From contig PDRU01000052.1 of the NCBI GenBank assembly GCA_002748225.1, positions 1 through 23,916 of the forward strand: a stretch of 23,916 bases of DNA, written 5' to 3'. Below, in pieces: positions 15,071 through 22,092 of this stretch (position 1 is its first letter; each line of letters starts with the position of its first letter). Below the pieces are notes generated by a model that made no database searches, had not been told where the DNA came from, and saw only the letters and a program-made list of their open reading frames with translations. The position numbers and the translations under genes are program-made. The stretch is from Spirochaetales bacterium. GTDB lineage: Bacteria; Spirochaetota; Spirochaetia; DSM-2461.

Positions 15071-16842
15071 GTGCTCAGAAGGCCGTAACAATACCGCCCC
15101 GGGATCAGCCGGAAATACCGGCCTATTTCCGCAAAGATCGTGTTGCAAGAGATGAATTCCTTTCACAGCTGGGGCACTTTAATGAAGAGCAGAGGTCTGT
15201 CTTTAACCGTCTCTGTGATATGTGGGAACCGGATTTGCTTTACCGTAAATTTTTTTCCAGGGCCGGACATGAATTCCTGAATACCGATGTTCTGCTCCAT
15301 ACCCTGATGAATCATCTGGAGCGGGGAAACTGCGGATTAATTGCCAATACAGTGCGCCAGGGTGAGCTGGAAAAAGAACGCATTATCCTTACCGACAGAA
15401 ATTCACCGCGTTTCTGGTACTGGTTTGTGGAAAATCTCTGGCACACGGCCCGTGTGGCGGATCGGGAAGATTTTCCCTCCGTTAATATTCTTAAAAAGAA
15501 GCCGGGATTCACTACACAGCTTCTTCAGCCACTGTCTTTAACCGAAATATCCGGACGTTTTATACAGGCGCATGAAAATGATGTTATTATTTATGTCCTG
15601 CCGGCGCTGGAAGGTCATAAAATTGTTGTTACTCCGGCTTCTGTTTATTCTTTGATTGAAGTTTCCCGGTTGAAAATCCGTGCTTATCTGTCGGACAGTC
15701 CGCTGCTGCCCATATTGGCCAAAATGATGAAAACGGTTGTCAGCAGTCTGGTAAAGTCGCTGCGGCATAATGAAGATTCGTTCTGGAATAAGCTGTCGAA
15801 TACCGTAGTGAATCACAAAGAAGATTTACGTGCCAAAATAACCAATCTGCCTTCCGACATTTTTATATCAGCAAAAATACTGAAAATTTACACGGACAAT
15901 GAACTGGAAGACGCCAAAAAACAGCGTGAACAGGAAGCTGAAAAACGGCTTACCGTTAAAGCCATTATGAAATATCTGATAAAAAAAGATGATTTTCTGG
16001 TTACAAAAGAAGAGCTTGACGCCCAATTTCAGCCCTACAATGAACAATGGCCGGATCTCAAGGATATGTTTCTTAATACCTACGCTGTACCCCAGAGTTC
16101 CAACAGCCTTCCATATGTTGTTCAGGTAAATGATTATTACATCTACAGGGACCATGTGTATCCTCTGTTTAAAACACGCCATTCCCAGGCATCCCTGGAG
16201 CTCAACGATTATTACCAGCAGCTGGCAGGGCATATTCTTCTGACAAAAAACAGGGATAAATTTTCGGCTTTTACAGGTATAACCGCTTTCCGTGAAGACA
16301 TAAGGGAACGTCTGGTTGCCGAATTCCCCATACTTTCAGATTTACTCTCCAAACCCCGGATAGTATCCGAGAGCATTATTCATTACTCAAGCAAAATACA
16401 GAAAACTACAGATATGGAACGGATAAAGTCTACTCTGGCAAAGTATTTTGAAGGGAATTCACTGCGCTTTAAACAGCCGGAGAAGCTGTTCTATCTTTCT
16501 CCTGTTGAGCTGCTTCAATACGCTTTTCGGCGTTTAGGCTGGTTCCGCCGTTTTCTGCTCCGCCTCTTTGGCCGGTATGAGAGCTATATACAGTCGTTTG
16601 ACAGGGCTTCTTCAGGAAAGAACACGGCAGAGAATCAAGCCTATACCCCGTTCCCGCCGTCTTCGTCCTCTGCCGCCATGGAACTTATGCCGGGGCAGGA
16701 AAGAAGGGGCAGACATAACAAAAAACATTCTAAAGCTTCCCGCGGCCGTACTGTCCGTTCCAAAAGGTATTCCGCCAAACAGCAGGAAGAAGCCTGGAAT
16801 GAATTTAAATCTTTGTATCAGAAAAACAAGGGCCGGAAATGA
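15067..16842 (+). CDS. Unrecognised 591-residue protein with basic C-terminal tail
   Basis: I do not recognise this family. It has no signal peptide, no clear membrane helix and no obvious catalytic motif. The N-terminal part (about 1-120) is helical and charged. A central region (about 270-300) has a charged, probably coiled-coil stretch (DNELEDAKKQREQEAEKRL). Near 475-510 is an aromatic, basic patch (YAFRRLGWFRRFLLRLFGRYES) that could be amphipathic and bind membrane. The last about 60 residues are low complexity and very basic (RRGRHNKKHSKASRGRTVRSKR), suggesting RNA, DNA or acidic-membrane binding. Its start is coupled to the membrane microprotein. The Cas2-like gene follows after 24 bases. 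Looks like a vertically inherited lineage-specific protein: codon usage resembles its neighbours. Confidence 0.85.
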   Translation: MSAQKAVTIPPRDQPEIPAYFRKDRVARDEFLSQLGHFNEEQRSVFNRLCDMWEPDLLYRKFFSRAGHEFLNTDVLLHTLMNHLERGNCGLIANTVRQGELEKERIILTDRNSPRFWYWFVENLWHTARVADREDFPSVNILKKKPGFTTQLLQPLSLTEISGRFIQAHENDVIIYVLPALEGHKIVVTPASVYSLIEVSRLKIRAYLSDSPLLPILAKMMKTVVSSLVKSLRHNEDSFWNKLSNTVVNHKEDLRAKITNLPSDIFISAKILKIYTDNELEDAKKQREQEAEKRLTVKAIMKYLIKKDDFLVTKEELDAQFQPYNEQWPDLKDMFLNTYAVPQSSNSLPYVVQVNDYYIYRDHVYPLFKTRHSQASLELNDYYQQLAGHILLTKNRDKFSAFTGITAFREDIRERLVAEFPILSDLLSKPRIVSESIIHYSSKIQKTTDMERIKSTLAKYFEGNSLRFKQPEKLFYLSPVELLQYAFRRLGWFRRFLLRLFGRYESYIQSFDRASSGKNTAENQAYTPFPPSSSSAAMELMPGQERRGRHNKKHSKASRGRTVRSKRYSAKQQEEAWNEFKSLYQKNKGRK

Positions 16843-16866
16843 ACCGTTTGTTAGCAAGGTGGATTT

Positions 16867-17157
16867 ATGTTTGTAGCTGTGGTTCTTGATTTAGGTAATG
16901 AGGACAGTCTGAAGGCGGTAACCGGACTCCTGTTCCGGTACGGCTTCCGGCAGATGCAGAAAAATGTTTTTGAGTCGACATCGCTGGATGACAAACGCCT
17001 GAGCCGTTTGAAAGTGGATCTGGACCGTTCTACCGATTATTATGATTCCATAAGGTTCTATCAGTATCCTGTCGATGATACGGTAGTTATTACATCATTA
17101 AATGAAAAAAGGTGGCGCCGTGTTATTATACGGGAATCCATTAACGAAGACAGTTAG
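16867..17157 (+). CDS. Stand-alone Cas2-like small ferredoxin-fold protein
   Basis: This 96-residue protein has a pattern resembling Cas2/VapD-type ferredoxin-like folds. An opening strand M-F-V-A-V-V-L-D-L places Asp8 where Cas2 has its conserved strand-end Asp. A helix ends in R-Y-G-F-R, followed by Q-M-Q-K-N-V-F-E-S, the counterpart of the Cas2 Y-G-x-R-V-Q-x-S-V-F-E block. Next comes L-x-x-L-K-x-x-L, then D-S-I-R-F-Y-Q-Y-P, as in the Cas2 D-S-(I/V)-R-x-Y strand. No cas1, other cas gene or CRISPR array is present in the window, so a role in spacer acquisition is unlikely here. AAGGTGG at 16856-16862 is the ribosome binding site. It lies 11 bases upstream of prfB and could be co-transcribed. 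Fold assignment is my pattern recognition, not a search result; nuclease activity is unproven. Confidence 0.72.
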   Translation: MFVAVVLDLGNEDSLKAVTGLLFRYGFRQMQKNVFESTSLDDKRLSRLKVDLDRSTDYYDSIRFYQYPVDDTVVITSLNEKRWRRVIIRESINEDS

Positions 17158-17168
17158 CGAGGTGCATA

Positions 17169-18285
17169 ATGCTCAATGATTTAAATCCCATGGTCAAAGC
17201 TCTTGAAAAGGACATTCTTGACACCTGGAGGCGTCTTTGACTCCTCCGGCATAATACAGGAAGCAGAGAAGCTGGAAGCCTCTTCAGGTAAGGCGGACTT
17301 CTGGGAAAACAGGGAAAAAGCCGAAAAGGCCATGGCCAGACTCAAGCGCCTGAAAAGCCGTTATGAACCATGGCGGAAACTGGTGGCCGAACTTGAGGAT
17401 GTTCAGGCACTGCTTTCTCTGGCGCTGGAAGCGGAAGAAGAGTCTATGGAGGCTGAAGTGCAGAAAGCCATTGATTCGGTCAGTGCTTCCTACGAGAAAC
17501 TCCGCGTGCTTGAACTTCTGGGTGAAGAAACAGACGGGGCATCAGCCTTTGTTACCATTCATTCCGGTGCCGGCGGTACCGAGTCCTGCGACTGGACCGC
17601 CATGCTGTACCGCATGTACGGAAGATGGGTGGAGCAGCGGGGCTTTAAAATGACTCTGCTGGATATTCAGGAGGCTGAAGGCGGCATTAAGTCTGTTGAT
17701 GTGCAGGTGGACGGCGACTATGCTCACGGCCTTTTAAAAGGCGAGGGGGGAATTCACCGGCTGGTCCGCATCAGTCCCTTTGATTCTGCCGGCCGCCGGC
17801 ATACTTCTTTTGCTTCGGTTTATGTTTCGCCTGTTTTTGATGATGACATAGAGGTGGACATAAAGCCTGAAGATATACGTGTTGATACCTACAGGGCGTC
17901 CGGAGCCGGCGGCCAGCATGTTAATAAAACTTCCAGTGCCGTCCGCATGACGCATCTGGAAACCGGAATTGTTGTTCAGTGTCAGAATGAACGCAGTCAG
18001 CTGAAAAACCGCGCCACAGCCATGAAGGTTCTCAAGTCGCGTCTGTACGAATTTTATCGTCAGAAACAGGATGAGGAACGCGCGGAAGGGGCTGCGGAAA
18101 AAAAAGATATAGGCTGGGGAAGTCAGATACGTTCTTATGTTTTTCATCCATACACCATGGTTAAAGACCTGCGTACACGGCATGAAACCGGAAATATTCA
18201 GGCAGTAATGGACGGCGATCTGGACCCCTTTATTGATGCGTATCTGCGCTGGCGGGTGGACGATGATGAGAATTCTGATCGTTGA
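17169..18285 (+). CDS. prfB: Peptide chain release factor 2, with programmed +1 frameshift
   Basis: RF2 ends translation at UGA and UAA. The product is read from 17169-17237, then +1 shifted to 17239-18285, giving about 371 residues (E. coli 365). The first frame ends at an in-frame TGA (17238-17240) after 23 codons. The RF2-specific tripeptide is in RISPFDSAGRRH, and the catalytic GGQ is in GAGGQHVNKTSSAVR. Starting instead at the in-frame ATG at 17203 (MKRTFLTPGG) would lose the normal N-terminus. That ATG is read out of frame within the zero-frame leader (codons for E-K-D-I-L), so it is not credible. GAGGTG upstream of 17169 is the ribosome binding site. The 3' end overlaps the response-regulator gene by 20 bases or slightly more. 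Confidence 0.95.
17226..17241 (+). promoter_or_regulatory. prfB +1 frameshift (recoding) site
   Basis: TGGAGGCGTCTTTGAC contains the three expected parts. A Shine-Dalgarno-like GGAGG ends exactly 3 bases before the slippery CTT codon (17235-17237). The in-frame TGA (17238-17240) follows, with C as the next base, a context that weakens termination. This matches the E. coli prfB arrangement (AGGGGG, 3 bases, CUU UGA C). Low RF2 causes pausing at UGA and a +1 slip, so RF2 controls its own synthesis. Confidence 0.95.
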
Positions 18286-18637
18286 TGATCTGGCGTTCAT
18301 GAGAACCCTGATCAGGGATATTCTTGAATCAGCAGGACATGAAGTTGTGGCGGAAGCCGCTGACGGGCGCCAGGCTCTTCTTTTGCGGAGGGCCTGGAAG
18401 CCTGAAGTAACACTGATGGATATATCCATGCCCCGTATGGACGGTCTGGAAGCTTTGAGAAGAATCCGCCTGGAAGATCCTGCCGCTTCTGTTGTAATGT
18501 GCTCCTCTCTGGGCGATCAGAAGCAGATTCTGGAAGCCATACGTCTGGGAGCTTCTGATTATGTTGTGAAGCCCTTTCCAAGGGAACGGCTTCTTTCGGC
18601 TCTGAGTAAAGCAGCCGGAAACAAAAGGCGTCCGTAA
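18266..18637 (+). CDS. CheY-like single-domain response regulator
   Basis: This receiver domain of about 123 residues has no output domain. The acidic pair is at Asp7/Asp8 (ILIVDD), the phospho-acceptor Asp is in TLMDISMPRMDG, the switch Ser is in VVMCSSLG, and the Lys is in YVVKPFPRERL. It would receive phosphate from a histidine kinase and act by protein contact, as in chemotaxis. Adjacent ATGs lie at 18263 and 18266. I chose 18266 because GGTGG (18255-18259) then has the better spacing. A longer frame starting at 18233 adds residues from prfB in another frame and is unlikely. The start lies inside the 3' end of prfB, so it is probably co-translated. No kinase or chemotaxis gene is next to it. 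Confidence 0.9.
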   Translation: MRILIVDDLAFMRTLIRDILESAGHEVVAEAADGRQALLLRRAWKPEVTLMDISMPRMDGLEALRRIRLEDPAASVVMCSSLGDQKQILEAIRLGASDYVVKPFPRERLLSALSKAAGNKRRP

Positions 18638-20104
18638 ATGCCGGCTCAGAGCTGTGGTTTCCGGGCCTTCAGGCCGGTTGTCTGTGTTTTTCTTGTAATC
18701 GCTGTTTTCCCCGTTCTGCTTTCTGCCGGTGAAAATGCTTCTCTGTGGACTGACGCGCGCTGGAAAGTGGGCACGGCACTGTTCGCCCTGAGCAGTGAAG
18801 AAGAAAATACCTCCGGTATCAGCGAGGTTTTTCCGCGTCTGCTGCTCAATTCATTACTGGATATACAGGAGCACTCTCTGAGCTTGACAGAGGCTGAACA
18901 TCTTCTGCGCCAAAAGGTTGAAAAAGAACAAATGGACGCCTGGCGTTCTCTTTCTTCCCTGCGCCGGCAGAGGGACGATCTTTTTTTTGACAGCAATGCT
19001 GATGAACAGAGAAGACGGAACCTGGACAAACAAATTCAGGAAGCTGAAACCAAACTGCGTGTTTTGGAGAACAGGTTATCTGAACCTCTTGAGTCTTCAT
19101 TTGCCGGACCGGTTCCTGAAGTTCTGCCGCTGGAATTTGTTTATCCTCCTTCCGGCGGGAATTTGTGGAATGTCAAAGACGGCCGCTTTGAGTCGTTCCG
19201 CCGGGAAAAAGAACTGGATGTTCTTCTGGCCGGGTCGGCAGTTATGGTGGGAACATATTCGGGTTTCCGTGTAACGGCTTACACTTCGGAGGGGGAAGTT
19301 GTTTTATGGGAGGGCGCGGTGGACTCCGCGGATGTTCCCATGGCCGCAGAAGAAGCTTCGGCACACGCGCGGACTTTGCTGCTGGGCCGTCAATGGGCCG
19401 GGGTTGATTTAACGTTTATTCCTGCCGGGACGGTTGTCAGTGTGAACGGGCGTAAAGTGGGTGTCGGCTCATGGAAAACAATGCTTCTTGTGCCTGGCCG
19501 GGTGGAAATGGAACTGAACATGAGCGGTTATGAACCGGCTTTTTATACGCTGACTCTCGGCGAAGCAGAGATACTCCGCAGGGAATTCACTCTGACGGAA
19601 TCTGCTTTGCAATACGTTCTGGTTCAGACAGATCCTCCGGGTGCTGATGTCAGGCTGGGCTCTCTCTGGCTGGGGCGCAGCCCCCTTTTCATTGTCAGGC
19701 CTGAATCTGTCAGTCCTCTTACTCTGGAAAAAAAAGGTTTCCGCAGTAAAACCGTTGCTCTCTACCCGTATACGGAAGAGCTGCAGATTCCCCTTGAAAA
19801 TGCTGTTCTGGCCCCTCAGGATGTTTTTGACAGTTCTCAGAAGAAGCTCCACAATTCCATTTTATGGTTTACTTTGTCTCTGGCACCCACTTTTATTCTT
19901 TTGGGAGTGTCGCGTAATTATGCCGAAATGAATATTCACAGCACCACTGCTGGAGATCAACGGACTTCGTATCAGGCCTATAAGCTGACCCGCGGAATTA
20001 TGTGGGGATGCTTCGGAGCAAACACTCTGCTGCTGGGTAATGTCCTTTTCCGCCTGTCTCAGTACTTAAAAGCAGCCGAAACACTTTCAGATGAGAGCCC
20101 TTGA
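18638..20104 (+). CDS. Exported or membrane-anchored protein with two PEGA domains
   Basis: This 488-residue protein has an N-terminal signal or anchor at about 10-30 (VVCVFLVIAVFPVLLSAG) and no clear lipobox. A charged, probably coiled-coil region (about 85-150) contains EKEQMDAWRSLSSLRRQRDD and RRRNLDKQIQEAETK. A mixed domain follows (about 190-255). Two consecutive PEGA-like repeats cover about 258-318 and 327-388, with P-A-G-T-V-V-S-V-N-G-R-K-V-G and D-P-P-G-A-D-V-R-L-G-S-L-W-L-G. Two hydrophobic segments near the C-terminus (about 405-423 and 453-471) suggest anchoring. The ATG is adjacent to the preceding TAA. PEGA domains are common in surface proteins; the partner and role are unknown. 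Confidence 0.85.
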   Translation: MPAQSCGFRAFRPVVCVFLVIAVFPVLLSAGENASLWTDARWKVGTALFALSSEEENTSGISEVFPRLLLNSLLDIQEHSLSLTEAEHLLRQKVEKEQMDAWRSLSSLRRQRDDLFFDSNADEQRRRNLDKQIQEAETKLRVLENRLSEPLESSFAGPVPEVLPLEFVYPPSGGNLWNVKDGRFESFRREKELDVLLAGSAVMVGTYSGFRVTAYTSEGEVVLWEGAVDSADVPMAAEEASAHARTLLLGRQWAGVDLTFIPAGTVVSVNGRKVGVGSWKTMLLVPGRVEMELNMSGYEPAFYTLTLGEAEILRREFTLTESALQYVLVQTDPPGADVRLGSLWLGRSPLFIVRPESVSPLTLEKKGFRSKTVALYPYTEELQIPLENAVLAPQDVFDSSQKKLHNSILWFTLSLAPTFILLGVSRNYAEMNIHSTTAGDQRTSYQAYKLTRGIMWGCFGANTLLLGNVLFRLSQYLKAAETLSDESP

Positions 20105-20147
20105 GGGGTTCCCGAAAAACCGCACTTGCCGTTAGGATACCGGCGAC

Positions 20148-21068
20148 ATGTTTGGCAGAAAGAAAAAACAGCCGGAATCCCGGGCGCCCGGGAAACAGAC
20201 CGGCCGGCGTATCCGTGAACTTTTTTCACGCCGCAGCGCGGCAGATGAAGCATTTTTTGAAGAACTGGAAGAATTACTGGTTGAAGCAGATTTCGGCGCC
20301 TCTTCAGCAGTGGAACTTGTTGATGAGCTCCGCCGTGAGCTCAAAGGCCGTTCGGGCAGTCCGGACCGTGCTGAATTTATAAATACCCTGAAAGCCCTGC
20401 TGCTTCCGTCACTGAAAACAACTGACATCAGTCCCGATCCGGAAAAAACAACACTTTATCTGGTTCTGGGAGTTAACGGAGTAGGTAAAACCACTACCAT
20501 AGCAAAAATGGCTTACCGTTTTCAGAAAGAGAGTAATGCCAAGGTTGTTTTAGCGGCAGCCGACACTTTCCGCGCGGCGGCCATTGATCAGCTGGGTATT
20601 CATGCCCAAAGGGTGGGCGCGCGCCTTGTTAAACAGGAACACGGCTCCGACCCCGGAGCTGTTATTTACGACGCGGTTACTTCCGCGAAGAGCCGCGGTG
20701 AAAAAATTATTATTGCCGATACGGCCGGCCGCATGCACAACAGGGTGAATCTTGTTAAAGAACTGGAAAAAATTGACCGTATTGCCCGGGAGCGCATTGG
20801 AGCTGACGGTGAGTATAAAAAAATACTGGTCATTGACGCGACAACCGGTCAGAACGGACTGCGTCAGGCGGAAACATTCCATGAATCTGTTGGAGTTGAT
20901 GCTCTTGTTCTGAGCAAATACGATTCCTCCGCCAAAGGCGGACTTGTGGCAGCCATCAGCAGAAAACTGGGCCTGCCCTTTGCTTTTACAGGAAGCGGCG
21001 AGGGTATGGCGGATCTGATACCTTTTAATCCGGAGGAATATCTTGATGAACTTCTTTCCGGAGAGTAG
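20148..21068 (+). CDS. ftsY: FtsY, signal recognition particle receptor GTPase
   Basis: This 306-residue receptor docks SRP-ribosome complexes at the inner membrane. A basic N-terminus (FGRKKKQPESR) is followed by the N domain (about 25-90) and the NG GTPase. Motifs: G1 GVNGVGKTTT (108-117), AADTFRAAAIDQL (137-149), G3 DTAGR (191-195), DATTGQNG (230-237), G4-like SKYDSSAKGG (256-265), and the closing GSGEGMADLIPF (282-293). It lacks the long acidic A domain of E. coli FtsY, as in many bacteria. G4 is usually TKLDGTAKGG, so SKYD is a mild variant with the key Lys and Asp kept. A TAGGA about 11 bases upstream is a modest ribosome binding site. Its 3' end overlaps the next gene. Confidence 0.96.
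   Translation: MFGRKKKQPESRAPGKQTGRRIRELFSRRSAADEAFFEELEELLVEADFGASSAVELVDELRRELKGRSGSPDRAEFINTLKALLLPSLKTTDISPDPEKTTLYLVLGVNGVGKTTTIAKMAYRFQKESNAKVVLAAADTFRAAAIDQLGIHAQRVGARLVKQEHGSDPGAVIYDAVTSAKSRGEKIIIADTAGRMHNRVNLVKELEKIDRIARERIGADGEYKKILVIDATTGQNGLRQAETFHESVGVDALVLSKYDSSAKGGLVAAISRKLGLPFAFTGSGEGMADLIPFNPEEYLDELLSGE
20178..20193. repeat. Perfect 16-bp palindrome near the start of ftsY
   Basis: TCCCGGGCGCCCGGGA is its own reverse complement and covers codons 11-16 of ftsY (S-R-A-P-G-K). It shares the GGGCGCCC core with the longer nqrF palindrome. A strong mRNA hairpin about 30 bases after the start is possible. Chance occurrence is quite plausible in GC-rich coding DNA. Confidence 0.7.
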
Positions 21069-22092
21069 AGTGCCGGCCGCAGCCGGCCTGACTGTTATGA
21101 TGCTCTTTCTGCCTTTCCTGTGCCCGCTTGGGGCTTCTGACTGGTATTCCAGCAATTCGGCAGGTATTCCCGGCCGCCTTCTTTCAGCAGACGCTCCGTC
21201 TGCGGAAGGATGGAGTTTGTCTGTAACCCGGAAAGAAAAACAGGAAATTCATTCTTTATACAAAAACGGAACTCTCAATAAATCGTTTCATTTTTTCAGG
21301 GACGGCGGTCTGCTCACGGAAAAAGAAGAGCGTGACGCTTCCGGTCAGCTGGTATCCCGTGTTGAATACGTGTACGACAGTCAGGGAAATCCGCGCGCGG
21401 TGTTTATTCAGCCGAATCCCGAAAAAGACGAAGAAACCGCAGTTCTGGCATCGCAGCCGGAGAGCGCGGGCTCTTCTTCCAGAAATTTTATTGACGGCGG
21501 GGGAGCAGACTGGCTGATTACCCGCCAGAATAATCAGTATAAGCCTCTTAAGCAGCTTCGTCTGGAAAACGGTGAAACAGCCTCTGAAACAGAATGGAAA
21601 AGAGACAGTGAGGGGCGTTTGTATGAACAGCTGGTCAGCAATGGAAATGAAACAACCCGCAGCCTCTACGATTCAGAGGGCCGTCTGAAAGAAGAACAGA
21701 TTGTTCAGAGCGGAATGACCGTATCACGGCGCCTGTATTTCTGGCAGGGAAAGGAACTGGTGCGTGTGGAAGAACGCGGAACCGGGTATAATAAGGTCAG
21801 AAACATTGTCTGGGCAGACGGACGCATGATACGTGAAACATTTATCAGAGACGGCTTGAGAGTCAGGGAAAATGAGTGGAAAACTCCCGGTGAAAAAGTG
21901 GAAACATTTTTTCGGGACGATATGCCGGTTATACGTATTTACTGGAAAGATTCGGTAAAACTCCGCGAGGAATTCCTGAGTCAGGGACAGGTTGTGCGTA
22001 CACGGGAACGGAAGAGCCCTGAAAATGTCCCTGACGGCATCCGTCCGGAGGAGTACGCTGCGCCTGAGCCTGAATTGGAGAGTAAGCTGTGA
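21046..22092 (+). CDS. Exported repeat protein (YD/MORN-like), cotranslated with ftsY and lolC
   Basis: This 348-residue protein has a signal peptide at about 1-30 (hydrophobic core GLTVMMLFLPFLCPLG, likely cleavage after GA). The mature part is built of short strand repeats such as Y-D-S-Q-G-N-P, R-D-S-E-G-R-L-Y-E and Y-D-S-E-G-R-L-K-E. Further repeats of the form (W/F)-x-D-G-x-(M/R)-(I/V)-R-E follow. This resembles YD/Rhs-type or MORN/YwqK-type repeats. I chose ATG 21046 over the in-frame TTG at 21043 because GGAGG (21032-21036) sits 9 bases upstream. The start overlaps ftsY by 23 bases, and its TGA overlaps the lolC start (GTGA). Position suggests an envelope role, perhaps with Lol-dependent lipoprotein traffic; that is inference. 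Confidence 0.85.
   Translation: MNFFPESRVPAAAGLTVMMLFLPFLCPLGASDWYSSNSAGIPGRLLSADAPSAEGWSLSVTRKEKQEIHSLYKNGTLNKSFHFFRDGGLLTEKEERDASGQLVSRVEYVYDSQGNPRAVFIQPNPEKDEETAVLASQPESAGSSSRNFIDGGGADWLITRQNNQYKPLKQLRLENGETASETEWKRDSEGRLYEQLVSNGNETTRSLYDSEGRLKEEQIVQSGMTVSRRLYFWQGKELVRVEERGTGYNKVRNIVWADGRMIRETFIRDGLRVRENEWKTPGEKVETFFRDDMPVIRIYWKDSVKLREEFLSQGQVVRTRERKSPENVPDGIRPEEYAAPEPELESKL

Noticed and set aside
16867..17157. CRISPR-Cas locus around the Cas2-like gene
   Set aside because: No repeat-spacer array and no cas1 or effector gene is in the window; neighbours are housekeeping genes.
18233..18265. Longer start for the response regulator
   Set aside because: The extra residues (MMRICAGGWT) come from prfB sequence in another frame and precede the normal start M-R-I-L-I-V-D-D of a receiver domain.
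17203..18285. prfB starting at ATG 17203 without frameshift
   Set aside because: The upstream ATG 17169, the CTT-TGA-C slip site and the spaced GGAGG fit the standard RF2 recoding signal. The 17203 start would give an unnatural N-terminus.
17734..18429. 231-residue minus-strand open frame
   Set aside because: It is antisense to the conserved part of prfB and to the receiver gene. It shows no recognisable motif, and its length is a by-product of codon bias on the other strand.
21072..21087. GCCGGC-CGCA-GCCGGC hairpin after the ftsY stop as terminator or attenuator
   Set aside because: It has no T-run and lies in the signal-peptide coding region of the next gene. GCCGGC is frequent in this sequence.
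20550..21155. 201-residue minus-strand open frame
   Set aside because: It is opposite the FtsY GTPase domain, whose motifs fix the coding strand.
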